Shown here one piece after another: positions 1 to 8,638 of a stretch of 64,000 nt of DNA (position 1 is the first letter of the stretch; the number at the start of each line of letters is the position of its first letter). The notes under the pieces were generated by a model. That model ran no database searches. It was not told where the DNA came from and saw nothing but the letters and a program-made list of their open reading frames with translations. The position numbers and the translations under genes were made by a program. Source of the DNA: an uncultured Christensenellaceae bacterium. GTDB taxonomy: Bacteria > Bacillota > Clostridia > Christensenellales > UBA3700. The DNA lies in the NCBI GenBank assembly GCA_944381325.1, contig CALWKS010000003.1, forward strand, positions 124,001 to 188,000, given 5' to 3'.

Positions 1-1190
1 CCGTTCTTGAGTTCAACGGTATTGCCCTTCGTTTCTGCAACCGGCTTGCCGTCTTTCATGAACTCGTACAATATCTCATAGCTGTCGTTAGAATACGCGC
101 TGTTCGACACAGATATATAGTCTGAAAGCACTATGTTGCCGTCCTCGTTCGCCTTATTGACGTATACGCTCGTAGTCGTTACTTTTGGCACAGCCTTTAC
201 GATATAGAAGGTTACCGTGCGGCTGGTTATCGGGGTGAACGCGCCCTGGATCTTGGGGTCTACCTTTACGGTTATCTTGTATTCGCCTTCGATCGGAGCG
301 ATCGAGCCGTCGAAGACCTGACAGTTCACGTATTCGTCTTCTCCGACCATTCTCTTTACCAGAAGGCTTGCTGAATACTCGTTTGCCACATAGGCGTTGC
401 CGTAAACGGTAAAGTATTCGTTGAGATCAACGTACTGACTGCCCGCGTAAATGTAGATCGTGTGTTCTTCACCGATAGTCGTCATGCCCGTCTCGTTCTC
501 GTATTCGAAAACCACCTGAGGCTGGGCCTTCTGAACTATTACCGTCATAGGAACGCTTACTACGTCTTCGAAACTGCCGTCAACAGAACTCAGCTTTACG
601 GTTATCGTATAAACGCCTGAAATCGACTTTATGAAATAACCGAAGATCTCAACCGTTCTGCCCGGATATTTAGCGTCGAAAGAAACTTTGTATTCTTCTT
701 CCGAGTAGCTGTTGCCTATCACGTCGTACAGAATTCTGAGGTCTATGAATCCCTGATTTTTCTGCACGTTTATCGTTTTGATATTCTGCATCGAATCCGC
801 GTCTTCGAATTCGGGCGCTACTGATTTGAGCTCGAAGTTCACCGTCTTGAGAACGGGAGAGAACTCTCCTCCTTTCGCAACCATTACCGTCAATGAATAT
901 TTGCCGTCCTTGAACGCGAATACCAGGTCGTCGTGCTGTACGCCTTCACCGTCTTTTGTGAGAGAATAAGCAACCGACAAATCTTCGATGTTGTAACTGC
1001 CCGGATTTATCTCAAACAGCGTCTTTGCGTCAAACGTAGTCTGTCCCGCTTCCTTGACGATCACCTTGTCCTGCTCAGACACTTCCACCGAAGGCAGCGT
1101 CGAGGCAAAAACCGTACACGTCAAGAGGGCTGCGATTATGCAACACAGTGCCGCGATTGTGAGAACGGACTTTATTACTGCGCTCTTCAT
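1..1190 (-). CDS. Secreted repeat protein, 3' end outside window
   Basis: The frame is open from an ATG at 1190 to the left edge, so at least 396 residues are present and the C-terminus is missing. The start has a GGGAGGA Shine-Dalgarno, and its ATGA overlaps the stop of the upstream metallophosphoesterase gene, so the two are translationally coupled. Residues 5-30 form a hydrophobic signal peptide ending near VFAS. The rest is built of beta-rich units of about 100 residues, visible at roughly residues 50, 150, 250 and 350. Each has a segment like GNSYS or GNAYV followed by a tyrosine-rich strand, and each starts after a short strand ending in a V-Q-K or V-Y-V-N-K type linker. I do not recognise a named domain; Ig-like or Big-type surface modules are likely. 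No catalytic motif is seen. A role as a surface or adhesion partner of the preceding protein is inference. Confidence 0.8.
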   Translation of the reverse strand, partial: MKSAVIKSVLTIAALCCIIAALLTCTVFASTLPSVEVSEQDKVIVKEAGQTTFDAKTLFEINPGSYNIEDLSVAYSLTKDGEGVQHDDLVFAFKDGKYSLTVMVAKGGEFSPVLKTVNFELKSVAPEFEDADSMQNIKTINVQKNQGFIDLRILYDVIGNSYSEEEYKVSFDAKYPGRTVEIFGYFIKSISGVYTITVKLSSVDGSFEDVVSVPMTVIVQKAQPQVVFEYENETGMTTIGEEHTIYIYAGSQYVDLNEYFTVYGNAYVANEYSASLLVKRMVGEDEYVNCQVFDGSIAPIEGEYKITVKVDPKIQGAFTPITSRTVTFYIVKAVPKVTTTSVYVNKANEDGNIVLSDYISVSNSAYSNDSYEILYEFMKDGKPVAETKGNTVELKN

Positions 1191-4100
1191 AGTTTGTCCT
1201 CCCCGCCTTCAGGGCGTTTCTTCCTTCGCAGAACGATCACGGTAACAACCGCTATCGCCGCAACAACCGCGACTGAGCCTGCGACTATCAGCGTTATCTG
1301 CCACCACGGCATACCGTTTCCGCCTCCGCCGTCGACAGGCGCTTCGCCTGCTGTCCTGAACGTAAATACGTCTGTAATGTACTTTCCGCCGTTGGCGTCC
1401 GTGATAACGGCGTACCAGCCGTATTCAGTGCCGGGAGCGAGGTTGTTCCAGTCTATCGAAGCGATGTCTCCGCTGTTCACGTCGACTTTGCCCAAAGACT
1501 CGTTGCCTCGGTAGTCTACTACTATCGCGTCTGTCGCAACGCGCTTGAGCTGCGGCGTGATGTCCCATTCGTATACGAAGCTGTTGTTCATGACGTCGAG
1601 ACTCTTATACGCAGAACCTGTGCCGTTGCCGTTTATATCAAGTCCGTCTCCGCGCAGTCCTTCGTAGTCCATATGTCCGAGAGCCTGATAAATGTTGTAA
1701 GCGCCTTCGTCGCCGTGCTCGAGTCCTCTGAGTTCGTTCAGATATTCAAGCCACGGAGATACGGTGATTACGTTTACTTCACCCTTTTCAACGTCGAATT
1801 CGAACAGTCTGATAAAGCCGTCGCCGCCTTCGTAGTTACTGGACGTGTTCATAGAGCCCTGGTAGTCGGCAAGCAGCTGCCATACCTTTCTGTCAGCGAC
1901 TCCGTCTCCGTCGTCGTCGATTTCGTCAACTCTGCTCGCACTGCCGTGCAGGTGTCCGCACAGTACCATTCTTACATTGGGATTGGGCACGACAACCTTG
2001 TCGTAAATCTCCTGACCTATTTCGGTAACTACGCCTGTAGTGCCCAGATACTCGTGGAAATTGAGTATTACTATCTTGTCGGGATTTGCGCTTATGACCT
2101 CGTTCATCCATTCTATCTCAGGCTCGTAAATACCCCAGCCCATATAGACCATCATAAATTCGATGCCGTTGACGGATATAAGGTCGTAGTGTCCTCTGTT
2201 GTTCTGGTAGGACTCGCCGTACCAGCTCTTGTCTTTGTATCTGTCCTCGCCGAAATACTCCCCGTATACCGAATAGTCGTCCTGCGAGAAGTTTACGTCG
2301 TGGTTGCCTGCAAGTACGCCGTAAGGAATTCTCGAATTTTCAAGCAGCGCGTAACTTTCAGATACGACGTCCCACTGGTACGCTTCGTACTGTCTGTTTA
2401 CGAGGTCGCCCGTAGAGAACATATACTTGATGTTGTATTCGTCCTTATGCTCGATGATCCACTTGTGCTGAAGCTCCATAATGATATGGTCTTCGTCGTC
2501 GTAAGCGTTTCTCTGAGTGTAATACTGCTGGTCGGTTACCCACGCGAAAGTGAACTTTTCTTTTGAAGGTTCTTCCACTTCGTCCTGGATAAGCACGTTG
2601 ACTTCGTTGGTCTTGACGTTGGCGAAGAACTCTATCGTAAGCTCTGCTTCAAGAGTGAAGTCTTCGCTTCCCGCTATAACGTAGTCCATAGCTTCCCAGT
2701 CTTCTTCGATTATGTTCCATGCGTAAAGCGTAACCTTTCTGCCCTCGAACGACTTGCCGTACCATCTGATGTTCACAACGCCGTTTCTGGGAAGAGTCGG
2801 ATCGATCTTGACTGCGAATCTCTGATAAGGCAGCTGATAGGACTGAGAATCCATATACTGACCGTCCACCTTTGAAACGAGTCCGTATTCTTCCTCAGTG
2901 AATTCCTCTTCTCCGGGATATACCACGTACGGAGGCGGCTCTATATCGACGTTGTTTTTATAAGCGATAAAGTTTGTGCCTGCGTCCGTCACGAACTTGG
3001 AGCCGTTGAAGAATTCAACCGTCAGATTGTCTCCCGACGGGTCAGTAACTCCGAGGGAAAGGTTTGCGTCAGTGCCGTCGAGAACTCCGCCGTTATTGGC
3101 AGGATCTTCGGGGCGCAGAGGCTGTTCCTGTTCTGTTCTGAACGTAATGCTCTTTGTAGTGCTGTTGCCTACGTTATCCGTTACGGTAACTTCGAGAACG
3201 TGCTCTCCAGCATCGAGATTGCCGCTTGTCGTGTAATAAGGAATGCCTATTCTGTTGCCGTCGAGATAGCCGTAGCTCTTAGCAACGCCGCTGCCGTTCT
3301 CTGTGATCGAAGGAGCAAGGTTGAGCATGCCTTTCAATACAGCTCCGTCTTCGAAACCGAAAGTGAAATCGGGAGCGGTGTTGTCAACGAAGAAGGAAAT
3401 CTCCTTTTCCTCTCCGCCGCACTGAGCTTTGAACGTATGCGCGCCGTCCGAGAGCGTCTTCGTGTCTATTCTGTAAGAAACGGTATCTACGTGTTTTTCA
3501 GGAATATCGAACTTGAAGAACACCTGTCTTACTGCGCTGGCGCTGCCGTCGCCGAGTTTATAGATACTGTCTCTCTGGGTATCATCATACTTGCCGTTGT
3601 TGGCAGGATTGGTATCGTAAAGAACGGTGCCGTCTGCAAGAACGAGTCTTACGTCTCTGAACGAATAGTCGTCTCTGTTCAGATTGAGACCAACTTCATC
3701 CATTTCAGCCTGATATTCTTTCATCGCCTGCTGGTCGCCGTATATGAAATCTTGTTTTGCTTCTGCCATTCCTGCGGCATCGTTGTTGCTCTTTGCTTCA
3801 AGGTATTTCTGAATCGCGGCGTCGAATACGCTTCTGTCGTAAACAGCGGTGTATCTGCTGCCTGCGTGCAGACCTATCAATCCGCCTTCGGGATTGGTAG
3901 CGCTGGGAAGAATCAGATCCAGCGGTATCTGAACGGTATAAGTCGTCCATTCTCCGCTTATATCAAAGTTGAAAAGCGTCCTGTATTCTTCTGTTCCCGT
4001 ACCGAAATCGGGGTTCTTGATCGTTACGCCGTTGCGGAAGTTGAAGTCTGTCTCATAAACCTCGTATACGAACAAAGCGTATCTCTGAGAGTCTTCCTGA

Positions 4101-5761
4101 GTGGCAACGTTCACGCCGTCCAGCCACATTGAAATTATCTCGTCCGTGTTGGTTGTAGCCGACAATTTGACGTCTCCGCCCACGTACTGACCGTCTTTCA
4201 GGCTGAGACTCAAAGGGCTGTCCTCGAGGGGATCTTCGTAAGGCAGAATGTTCATCGTGTACCAGTCTGTGTACGTCGTGTGCCCCACTATGTCCTGTGC
4301 CTGAATTCTGAATTCTATTTTTGATTGTCTTATGAAATTGCCGAAGTCCAGATAAGCGCAATAGAACGATGTCTCGCCGTCTCTGATAAAGCTCTGCAAA
4401 GTCGAATACTGCGGCTTGTCGCTTTCGTCGTTGAACAGCTTAAACTCCAGATAAATCGTATTGACTATGGTGTCGTCCGTTACGCTTGCCCATATCTCGT
4501 GAGCGATGCCGTTGGCTTCGGTAGCCTGGATGTCAACGTCCTTGTGCGAATAGTTGATCACGGGGTTTTCAGTATCCTCGGGCATATCGACGCAAGCCGC
4601 GGGCACCTGATATTCGAGTACGAAGCCGGGGCTGCCGTAAGTCGTATTGGCGCTGATCTTCTGCATGCGCTTGCCGCCGTCGGTAGGATAACGGAACTGT
4701 ATCGACATATCCGAAGTTACGTCGGTATTGTTTGCAGTATCGTTATTCTTGTTGTAATATGCCTCTACGACAAGCTCTCCCGTATTGGTATAAATTCCCC
4801 AGCCTCTGTGCTGACCGCTGTTGGGCTGTCCTGCAAAATGCACGTATGACAGATTTGCGTTGTCGCCTTCAGACGTCAGAGTTACGCCTGTGTCAAGGTT
4901 CCAGTTGTCCTTGGGGGATTCTTCAGTGCCGTAGTAATATTCCTGCATATCCTTTGCAGGGAAATTGCCCTTATTCGCCCAGTCGTTGGTGTTTATCCAT
5001 ATAACTATGGTAGAACGCGGCTGAATGATAAGATTTCTGTTGTCCGGCCAATAAGCCGTATACTCTGCCGGACGGACGCTCGGGCTTGTCATATAATGAA
5101 GCTCATAACCCGAAAAGTCTATTGGTGTGTCAGAGTTGTTGTAGATCTCTATAAACTCGAACTTATCTCCGTTACCCTCAGGCGACTTAGCCGTAGTCGC
5201 AACGACGAGTTCAGTAATAAGAAGATAAGGGAGCTTGGAATAATCCGTTACGTCTCCGTAATACTGATTGCACTTTACGATGTTCTCCTGAGTGGTAGAA
5301 ACGTTGCCGTCGGCGTCCTTTGCCTCGATGTAGTAGATTACTTTATCGGTAAAGAATTTCTTATTTTCCTTAGCTCCGCCGAAGTAAACGTAGGTATCTA
5401 TCGTAACCGAATAGACATTGCTGTTCTCCGCCTGAGGAGTCATTATCTCATACTGCCAGGGAAGCTGCGGATCTGCTCTGTAATATACCTTTACCGAAAG
5501 AGGCTTATCCTGACTTCCGTCGTCAGTAATCTCTGCAGACAGGGTCAGATACCTGTCCGTAATGTTGAGCGGCGGCGGCGCGATCACAGTGATCGCGGGA
5601 GCGCCTGAGCCGTCTCCGCCCGTTGCTACTTCTTCTGCCACGCTGTCAGTCGTCGTACCGAACAACCCGAATACAGATGCCGTCGGGAAGAAAAAACTTT
5701 CAACCAGTACGAACAATAACAGCGCCGCAATGAAGACATTCGCTCTTGTTCTTGTTCTCAT
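1187..5761 (-). CDS. Giant membrane-anchored lamin-tail / calcineurin-like phosphoesterase
   Basis: This is a 1524-residue extracellular protein. Residues 8-30 are an N-terminal signal or anchor. A lamin-tail domain begins near residue 179 (LLITELVVATT, then FEFIEIYN and FSGYEL). Ig-like segments fill the middle. A calcineurin-type metallophosphoesterase spans about 1065-1350, with metal-ligand motifs WVTDQQ, STGDLVN, AGNHDV and CGHLHG. A fibronectin-like segment follows, then a C-terminal membrane span near 1490-1515 ending in a basic RRKKRP tail. It probably hydrolyses a phosphoester at the cell surface; the substrate cannot be read. It starts 20 bases after the solute-binding gene, with GAGGG before the ATG, and overlaps the next gene. 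Lamin-tail domains are often joined to secreted nucleases or phosphatases, so nucleic-acid or phosphate scavenging is plausible but unproven. Confidence 0.85.
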   Translation of the reverse strand: MRTRTRANVFIAALLLFVLVESFFFPTASVFGLFGTTTDSVAEEVATGGDGSGAPAITVIAPPPLNITDRYLTLSAEITDDGSQDKPLSVKVYYRADPQLPWQYEIMTPQAENSNVYSVTIDTYVYFGGAKENKKFFTDKVIYYIEAKDADGNVSTTQENIVKCNQYYGDVTDYSKLPYLLITELVVATTAKSPEGNGDKFEFIEIYNNSDTPIDFSGYELHYMTSPSVRPAEYTAYWPDNRNLIIQPRSTIVIWINTNDWANKGNFPAKDMQEYYYGTEESPKDNWNLDTGVTLTSEGDNANLSYVHFAGQPNSGQHRGWGIYTNTGELVVEAYYNKNNDTANNTDVTSDMSIQFRYPTDGGKRMQKISANTTYGSPGFVLEYQVPAACVDMPEDTENPVINYSHKDVDIQATEANGIAHEIWASVTDDTIVNTIYLEFKLFNDESDKPQYSTLQSFIRDGETSFYCAYLDFGNFIRQSKIEFRIQAQDIVGHTTYTDWYTMNILPYEDPLEDSPLSLSLKDGQYVGGDVKLSATTNTDEIISMWLDGVNVATQEDSQRYALFVYEVYETDFNFRNGVTIKNPDFGTGTEEYRTLFNFDISGEWTTYTVQIPLDLILPSATNPEGGLIGLHAGSRYTAVYDRSVFDAAIQKYLEAKSNNDAAGMAEAKQDFIYGDQQAMKEYQAEMDEVGLNLNRDDYSFRDVRLVLADGTVLYDTNPANNGKYDDTQRDSIYKLGDGSASAVRQVFFKFDIPEKHVDTVSYRIDTKTLSDGAHTFKAQCGGEEKEISFFVDNTAPDFTFGFEDGAVLKGMLNLAPSITENGSGVAKSYGYLDGNRIGIPYYTTSGNLDAGEHVLEVTVTDNVGNSTTKSITFRTEQEQPLRPEDPANNGGVLDGTDANLSLGVTDPSGDNLTVEFFNGSKFVTDAGTNFIAYKNNVDIEPPPYVVYPGEEEFTEEEYGLVSKVDGQYMDSQSYQLPYQRFAVKIDPTLPRNGVVNIRWYGKSFEGRKVTLYAWNIIEEDWEAMDYVIAGSEDFTLEAELTIEFFANVKTNEVNVLIQDEVEEPSKEKFTFAWVTDQQYYTQRNAYDDEDHIIMELQHKWIIEHKDEYNIKYMFSTGDLVNRQYEAYQWDVVSESYALLENSRIPYGVLAGNHDVNFSQDDYSVYGEYFGEDRYKDKSWYGESYQNNRGHYDLISVNGIEFMMVYMGWGIYEPEIEWMNEVISANPDKIVILNFHEYLGTTGVVTEIGQEIYDKVVVPNPNVRMVLCGHLHGSASRVDEIDDDGDGVADRKVWQLLADYQGSMNTSSNYEGGDGFIRLFEFDVEKGEVNVITVSPWLEYLNELRGLEHGDEGAYNIYQALGHMDYEGLRGDGLDINGNGTGSAYKSLDVMNNSFVYEWDITPQLKRVATDAIVVDYRGNESLGKVDVNSGDIASIDWNNLAPGTEYGWYAVITDANGGKYITDVFTFRTAGEAPVDGGGGNGMPWWQITLIVAGSVAVVAAIAVVTVIVLRRKKRPEGGEDKL

Positions 5762-5781
5762 AATTTTCCCTCAGCCGGATG

Positions 5782-7092
5782 TTACATTCCTTCCTGCGGA
5801 TACTCCTTAAGAAGTCCGAGTATCTGCTTTTTAGCTATCGGCATCTGGTTTTCGACCTCAGTCCATGACTTGAGCATGATTTTGTCGAACATTGCTTCGT
5901 ATACGGTCTTTACCGCTCTCCAGTCAGTGTAATCAGCAGAAGGAACGCCCTTTGTTACGCCGTTTTCAATAACGTCGATACCCATCATCATGATGTTCTC
6001 TGAAGTAGAACGTGCATTTGCGGGGATCTGCTTGATTTCTTCTACGACTTCGTCTACGGTGCTTATGATGCCGCCGAGACCTGTGCAGTATTTATAGCTG
6101 ACTTCTTTTCTTGTCATATACTCGATGAACTTGAGCGCAAGAGACTTGTTGGGAGCGCCGTCGAGAACGCCGAGTCCCCATGAACCTACGATAGAGCCCT
6201 TGCCCGCATCGCCTGAGGGAGGAGCCGCAATGGTGAATCCGTCAGGCTTATAACGGAGAATTTCTCCTGCCTGAGTCATGTGCTGATAAGAAAGCCAAGC
6301 GGTTTCGTCCTTCATCTTATCGACTGCGGTCGAATAGTTCTTCTGCTCGCTTACGAAAACTTCGTCCTGCGCCATTTCAAGCATAAGACGGTAAGCCTGC
6401 TGCATATCCTTGCTGTCTACGTCTACGAAATCAGCGCCGTAGGACAAGCCCATGCCGCCCATTATGTAGATAAGGTTATAACCTGCCTGCGCGGGGAACA
6501 TTGTCTTTGCACCGACTCCGACCTTGCCTTCAACGCCGTTCTTAATATTGCTTGCCCATTCAGCGTACTGCTCCCAGGTGAGATTGTTTATATCAGCGCC
6601 TGCGGGAAGATAATCAAGAGCCTTGTTGTTGGCAACTGTAAGATACGCGTCTGCGGATACAGGTACGAAATATCTCGTATCACCTACCTTGGTAACAGAA
6701 TCGAACATTCCGTCGCCGTCGATCGTGCGGTCGTCGTACTTAGTATCTGCGGTGATGTCCTGCACCCATCCCTTAGTGATGAAGGTGGGCATTTCACCGC
6801 TGTGTACTATTGCCAGGTCCGTAACGTATTCTCCCGTATCCTGTTCGGATTTGATTTTTTTCATCGCGTCCGTTGAAGAGAGAACGTCAAGCGAAACTCT
6901 GACGTTGAACTCCTTTTCAAACTCCGCAATGATTTTATCTCTTACGAAAACCTGTTCCCAGTTGGTATTGTAGCAGCCGACGCTTATAATTTTAAGCTCG
7001 CCTGTCGCTTCAGGCTGACAACCTGCAAACACTGCTGCGAAGCCTGCCAGCATCACCAATACCGTCAACAATACGATAATTCTTTTTCTCAT
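5782..7092 (-). CDS. ABC transporter solute-binding lipoprotein (family 1, sugar type)
   Basis: The 436-residue product begins with a lipoprotein signal peptide whose lipobox is FAGC, so it should be tethered to the outer face of the membrane. The rest has the usual length and layout of family 1 extracellular solute-binding proteins, with an early strand such as IISVGCYN and a helix-rich C-terminal lobe. Such proteins deliver mono- or oligosaccharides to ABC permeases. No permease gene lies in this window; one may lie beyond the left edge or elsewhere. The gene has a strong AAGGAGG site and its own promoter at 7155-7184. It heads the operon containing the giant phosphoesterase and the repeat protein, which suggests the ligand comes from what those proteins process. 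Ligand identity is unknown. Confidence 0.88.
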   Translation of the reverse strand: MRKRIIVLLTVLVMLAGFAAVFAGCQPEATGELKIISVGCYNTNWEQVFVRDKIIAEFEKEFNVRVSLDVLSSTDAMKKIKSEQDTGEYVTDLAIVHSGEMPTFITKGWVQDITADTKYDDRTIDGDGMFDSVTKVGDTRYFVPVSADAYLTVANNKALDYLPAGADINNLTWEQYAEWASNIKNGVEGKVGVGAKTMFPAQAGYNLIYIMGGMGLSYGADFVDVDSKDMQQAYRLMLEMAQDEVFVSEQKNYSTAVDKMKDETAWLSYQHMTQAGEILRYKPDGFTIAAPPSGDAGKGSIVGSWGLGVLDGAPNKSLALKFIEYMTRKEVSYKYCTGLGGIISTVDEVVEEIKQIPANARSTSENIMMMGIDVIENGVTKGVPSADYTDWRAVKTVYEAMFDKIMLKSWTEVENQMPIAKKQILGLLKEYPQEGM

Positions 7093-7154
7093 AACTGACC
7101 TCCTTGCCTTGCGGCTTTTGCGATTATCACAATTTCGGATAATCCTACACCTAA

Positions 7155-7184
7155 ATTATAGAAAACTACCCCGTTTAACCTCAA
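7155..7184 (-). promoter_or_regulatory. Promoter of solute-binding protein operon
   Basis: On the minus strand a TTGAGG -35 box and a TATAAT -10 box are separated by 18 bases. They lie about 60 bases upstream of the start codon at 7092. Confidence 0.6.
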
Positions 7185-7238
7185 TCGCCGAATTCAGAAT
7201 CTTTATGCACGAATTCTTGCTGTTTGCGTTTTTATAAT

Positions 7239-7269
7239 AAAAAAATCCGTTCGGTAAGAATCGAACGGA
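7239..7269 (-). terminator. Intrinsic terminator after AraC gene
   Basis: An 8-bp stem (TCCGTTCG with CGAACGGA, 8-base loop) is followed on the minus strand by seven T residues. A second, weaker hairpin (AAACCGC with GCGGTTT) lies at 7309-7331, just after the AraC stop codon. Confidence 0.8.
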
Positions 7270-7338
7270 AATCAGGCTTTTCAGCCAAAAACACCATTTT
7301 TAAAGCAAAAACCGCCTTTTTAAAGCGGTTTGCATATT

Positions 7339-8175
7339 TTAATTCTTTTTGTGTTTTCTACGGAATTCTGACGCGGATTCTCCGCATTCTCTAGTGAACA
7401 GTCTGCTGAAATAAAGTTCGTTTTCATAACCTGTTACCGAAGCTATTTCAGATATCTTCATATCTGTATTCTTAAGCAGTTCTTTTGCGTATTCTATCTT
7501 TTTAGTCTTCAGATACTGCAAAGGCGTAAGGCCGAACATTTCCTTAAACTTCTCGTAAAAATAATACTTCGATACATAAAGAGAATTCAAAATACTGTCA
7601 ACGCTTCTGATGCTGCAATAATCTCTGTCGATTGCCTTTTTGACCTGAATGCATATATCTGCGACTTCGCTCTGCTCAAGCGCCTCTCCGTAAAAGAGTT
7701 TCTTTACCATCAGCACGAGAAGCCCTGCAAGGTATATCGGCATGTCTGTATTCACGTTGCTCTTGTTCTGCATTTCGCTGACTATATCTGAAAAATAGTT
7801 TTCAAACTTATGCGCAAGCACGTTGGTTGAAGCGACGGGCGGACGGTCTCCTTCTATTATCTTGTGGATCTCTCCGTTGCCTATCTCCTGAAGCGCAACG
7901 AATATGACTTTGAACTCCTCGTTTTCGAGCGATATTTCTCTGTGTACGTCCTTGGGATTGTAAACCACTACGTCGCCGTATTTGACGTTGTATCTGTTGC
8001 CGTTGATGACGACCTGACCTCTGCCCTTTTTTACAAATACTATTTCGCTGAAAGGATGTGAATGTTCGCTCTTTTTCCAGTTCGAGACATTGTTGACGAG
8101 ATCCGAATAAATTACATAATAAATCGGCTGCTTGAAAGAGTTTTTATAGGAATAAGAAGTTCTTATCTTTTTCAT
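7339..8175 (-). CDS. AraC family transcriptional regulator
   Basis: The 278-residue protein has an N-terminal cupin-like sensor (HSHPFSEIVFVKKGRGQV, then GDVVVYNP and a DVH motif) and a C-terminal AraC/XylS double helix-turn-helix from about residue 175. The latter includes FGLTPLQYLK, ISEIASVTGY and YFSRLFTRE. This layout is typical of regulators of sugar-use genes in Firmicutes. It sits between the fucose operon and the solute-binding protein operon, so either could be its target; the sequence does not decide. The start at 8175 has no clear Shine-Dalgarno (only an AT-rich AAAG upstream), and no better in-frame start is seen. Confidence 0.9.
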   Translation of the reverse strand: MKKIRTSYSYKNSFKQPIYYVIYSDLVNNVSNWKKSEHSHPFSEIVFVKKGRGQVVINGNRYNVKYGDVVVYNPKDVHREISLENEEFKVIFVALQEIGNGEIHKIIEGDRPPVASTNVLAHKFENYFSDIVSEMQNKSNVNTDMPIYLAGLLVLMVKKLFYGEALEQSEVADICIQVKKAIDRDYCSIRSVDSILNSLYVSKYYFYEKFKEMFGLTPLQYLKTKKIEYAKELLKNTDMKISEIASVTGYENELYFSRLFTRECGESASEFRRKHKKN

Positions 8176-8638
8176 TGCTTTAATTTATCTGATCGTTCAT
8201 CCGTTATGGCGACTATGCCGCCGTTTTTACTTTTTCCAACGAGTACTTTTTTATACTTCTTCCTGAGTAAATAAGCGTAAAAACCTCTTGTATTCCGAAT
8301 GTTCTTACAGTTTTACTATAATTTACAACGCCCCCTCTTTCAAGATTTTTTCCGACACTGATTTAATTCGTGCATTAACTTCCAGGTTTTGTGTATATCC
8401 CGAAACACATCGCTTTTTTCAATGTCTTCGAGACTGCCTTTTTATATAAAATTATTAATTTTTACAACAAAAAAAGCGAGTGCCAAACAGTCAAACTGTT
8501 TAATAGCACTACGCCCCTATACTTTTGTTTTACTCTAAAAACGGCTGAATGTCAATAGCCAAAAAATTTGTCTTTTAAGAACTTTGATTACAATGGCGCA
8601 AGCCGCGCGACAACGATTGCGGCTTTATACGTCAGATG
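8176..8638. other. Intergenic region between kinase and AraC genes
   Basis: This 463-base gap holds a stem-loop in the 3' untranslated region of the kinase gene (AAGCCGC with GCGGCTT, 8600-8625), the terminator at 8469-8514 and the AT-rich upstream region of the AraC gene. I see no convincing coding frame and no clear promoter for the AraC gene. Confidence 0.6.
8469..8514 (-). terminator. Intrinsic terminator of fucose operon
   Basis: On the minus strand a long interrupted stem (GCG, AGTGC, AAACAG pairing with CTGTTT, GCACT, CGC) is followed by seven T residues. It lies about 125 bases after the kinase stop codon. Confidence 0.8.

Noticed and set aside
933..6973. Long open frames on the plus strand opposite the 1187-5761 and 5782-7092 genes, up to 310 residues.
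   Set aside because: They lie wholly inside well-supported minus-strand genes, have no ribosome sites and no recognisable domains. They are by-products of codon bias in the real frame.
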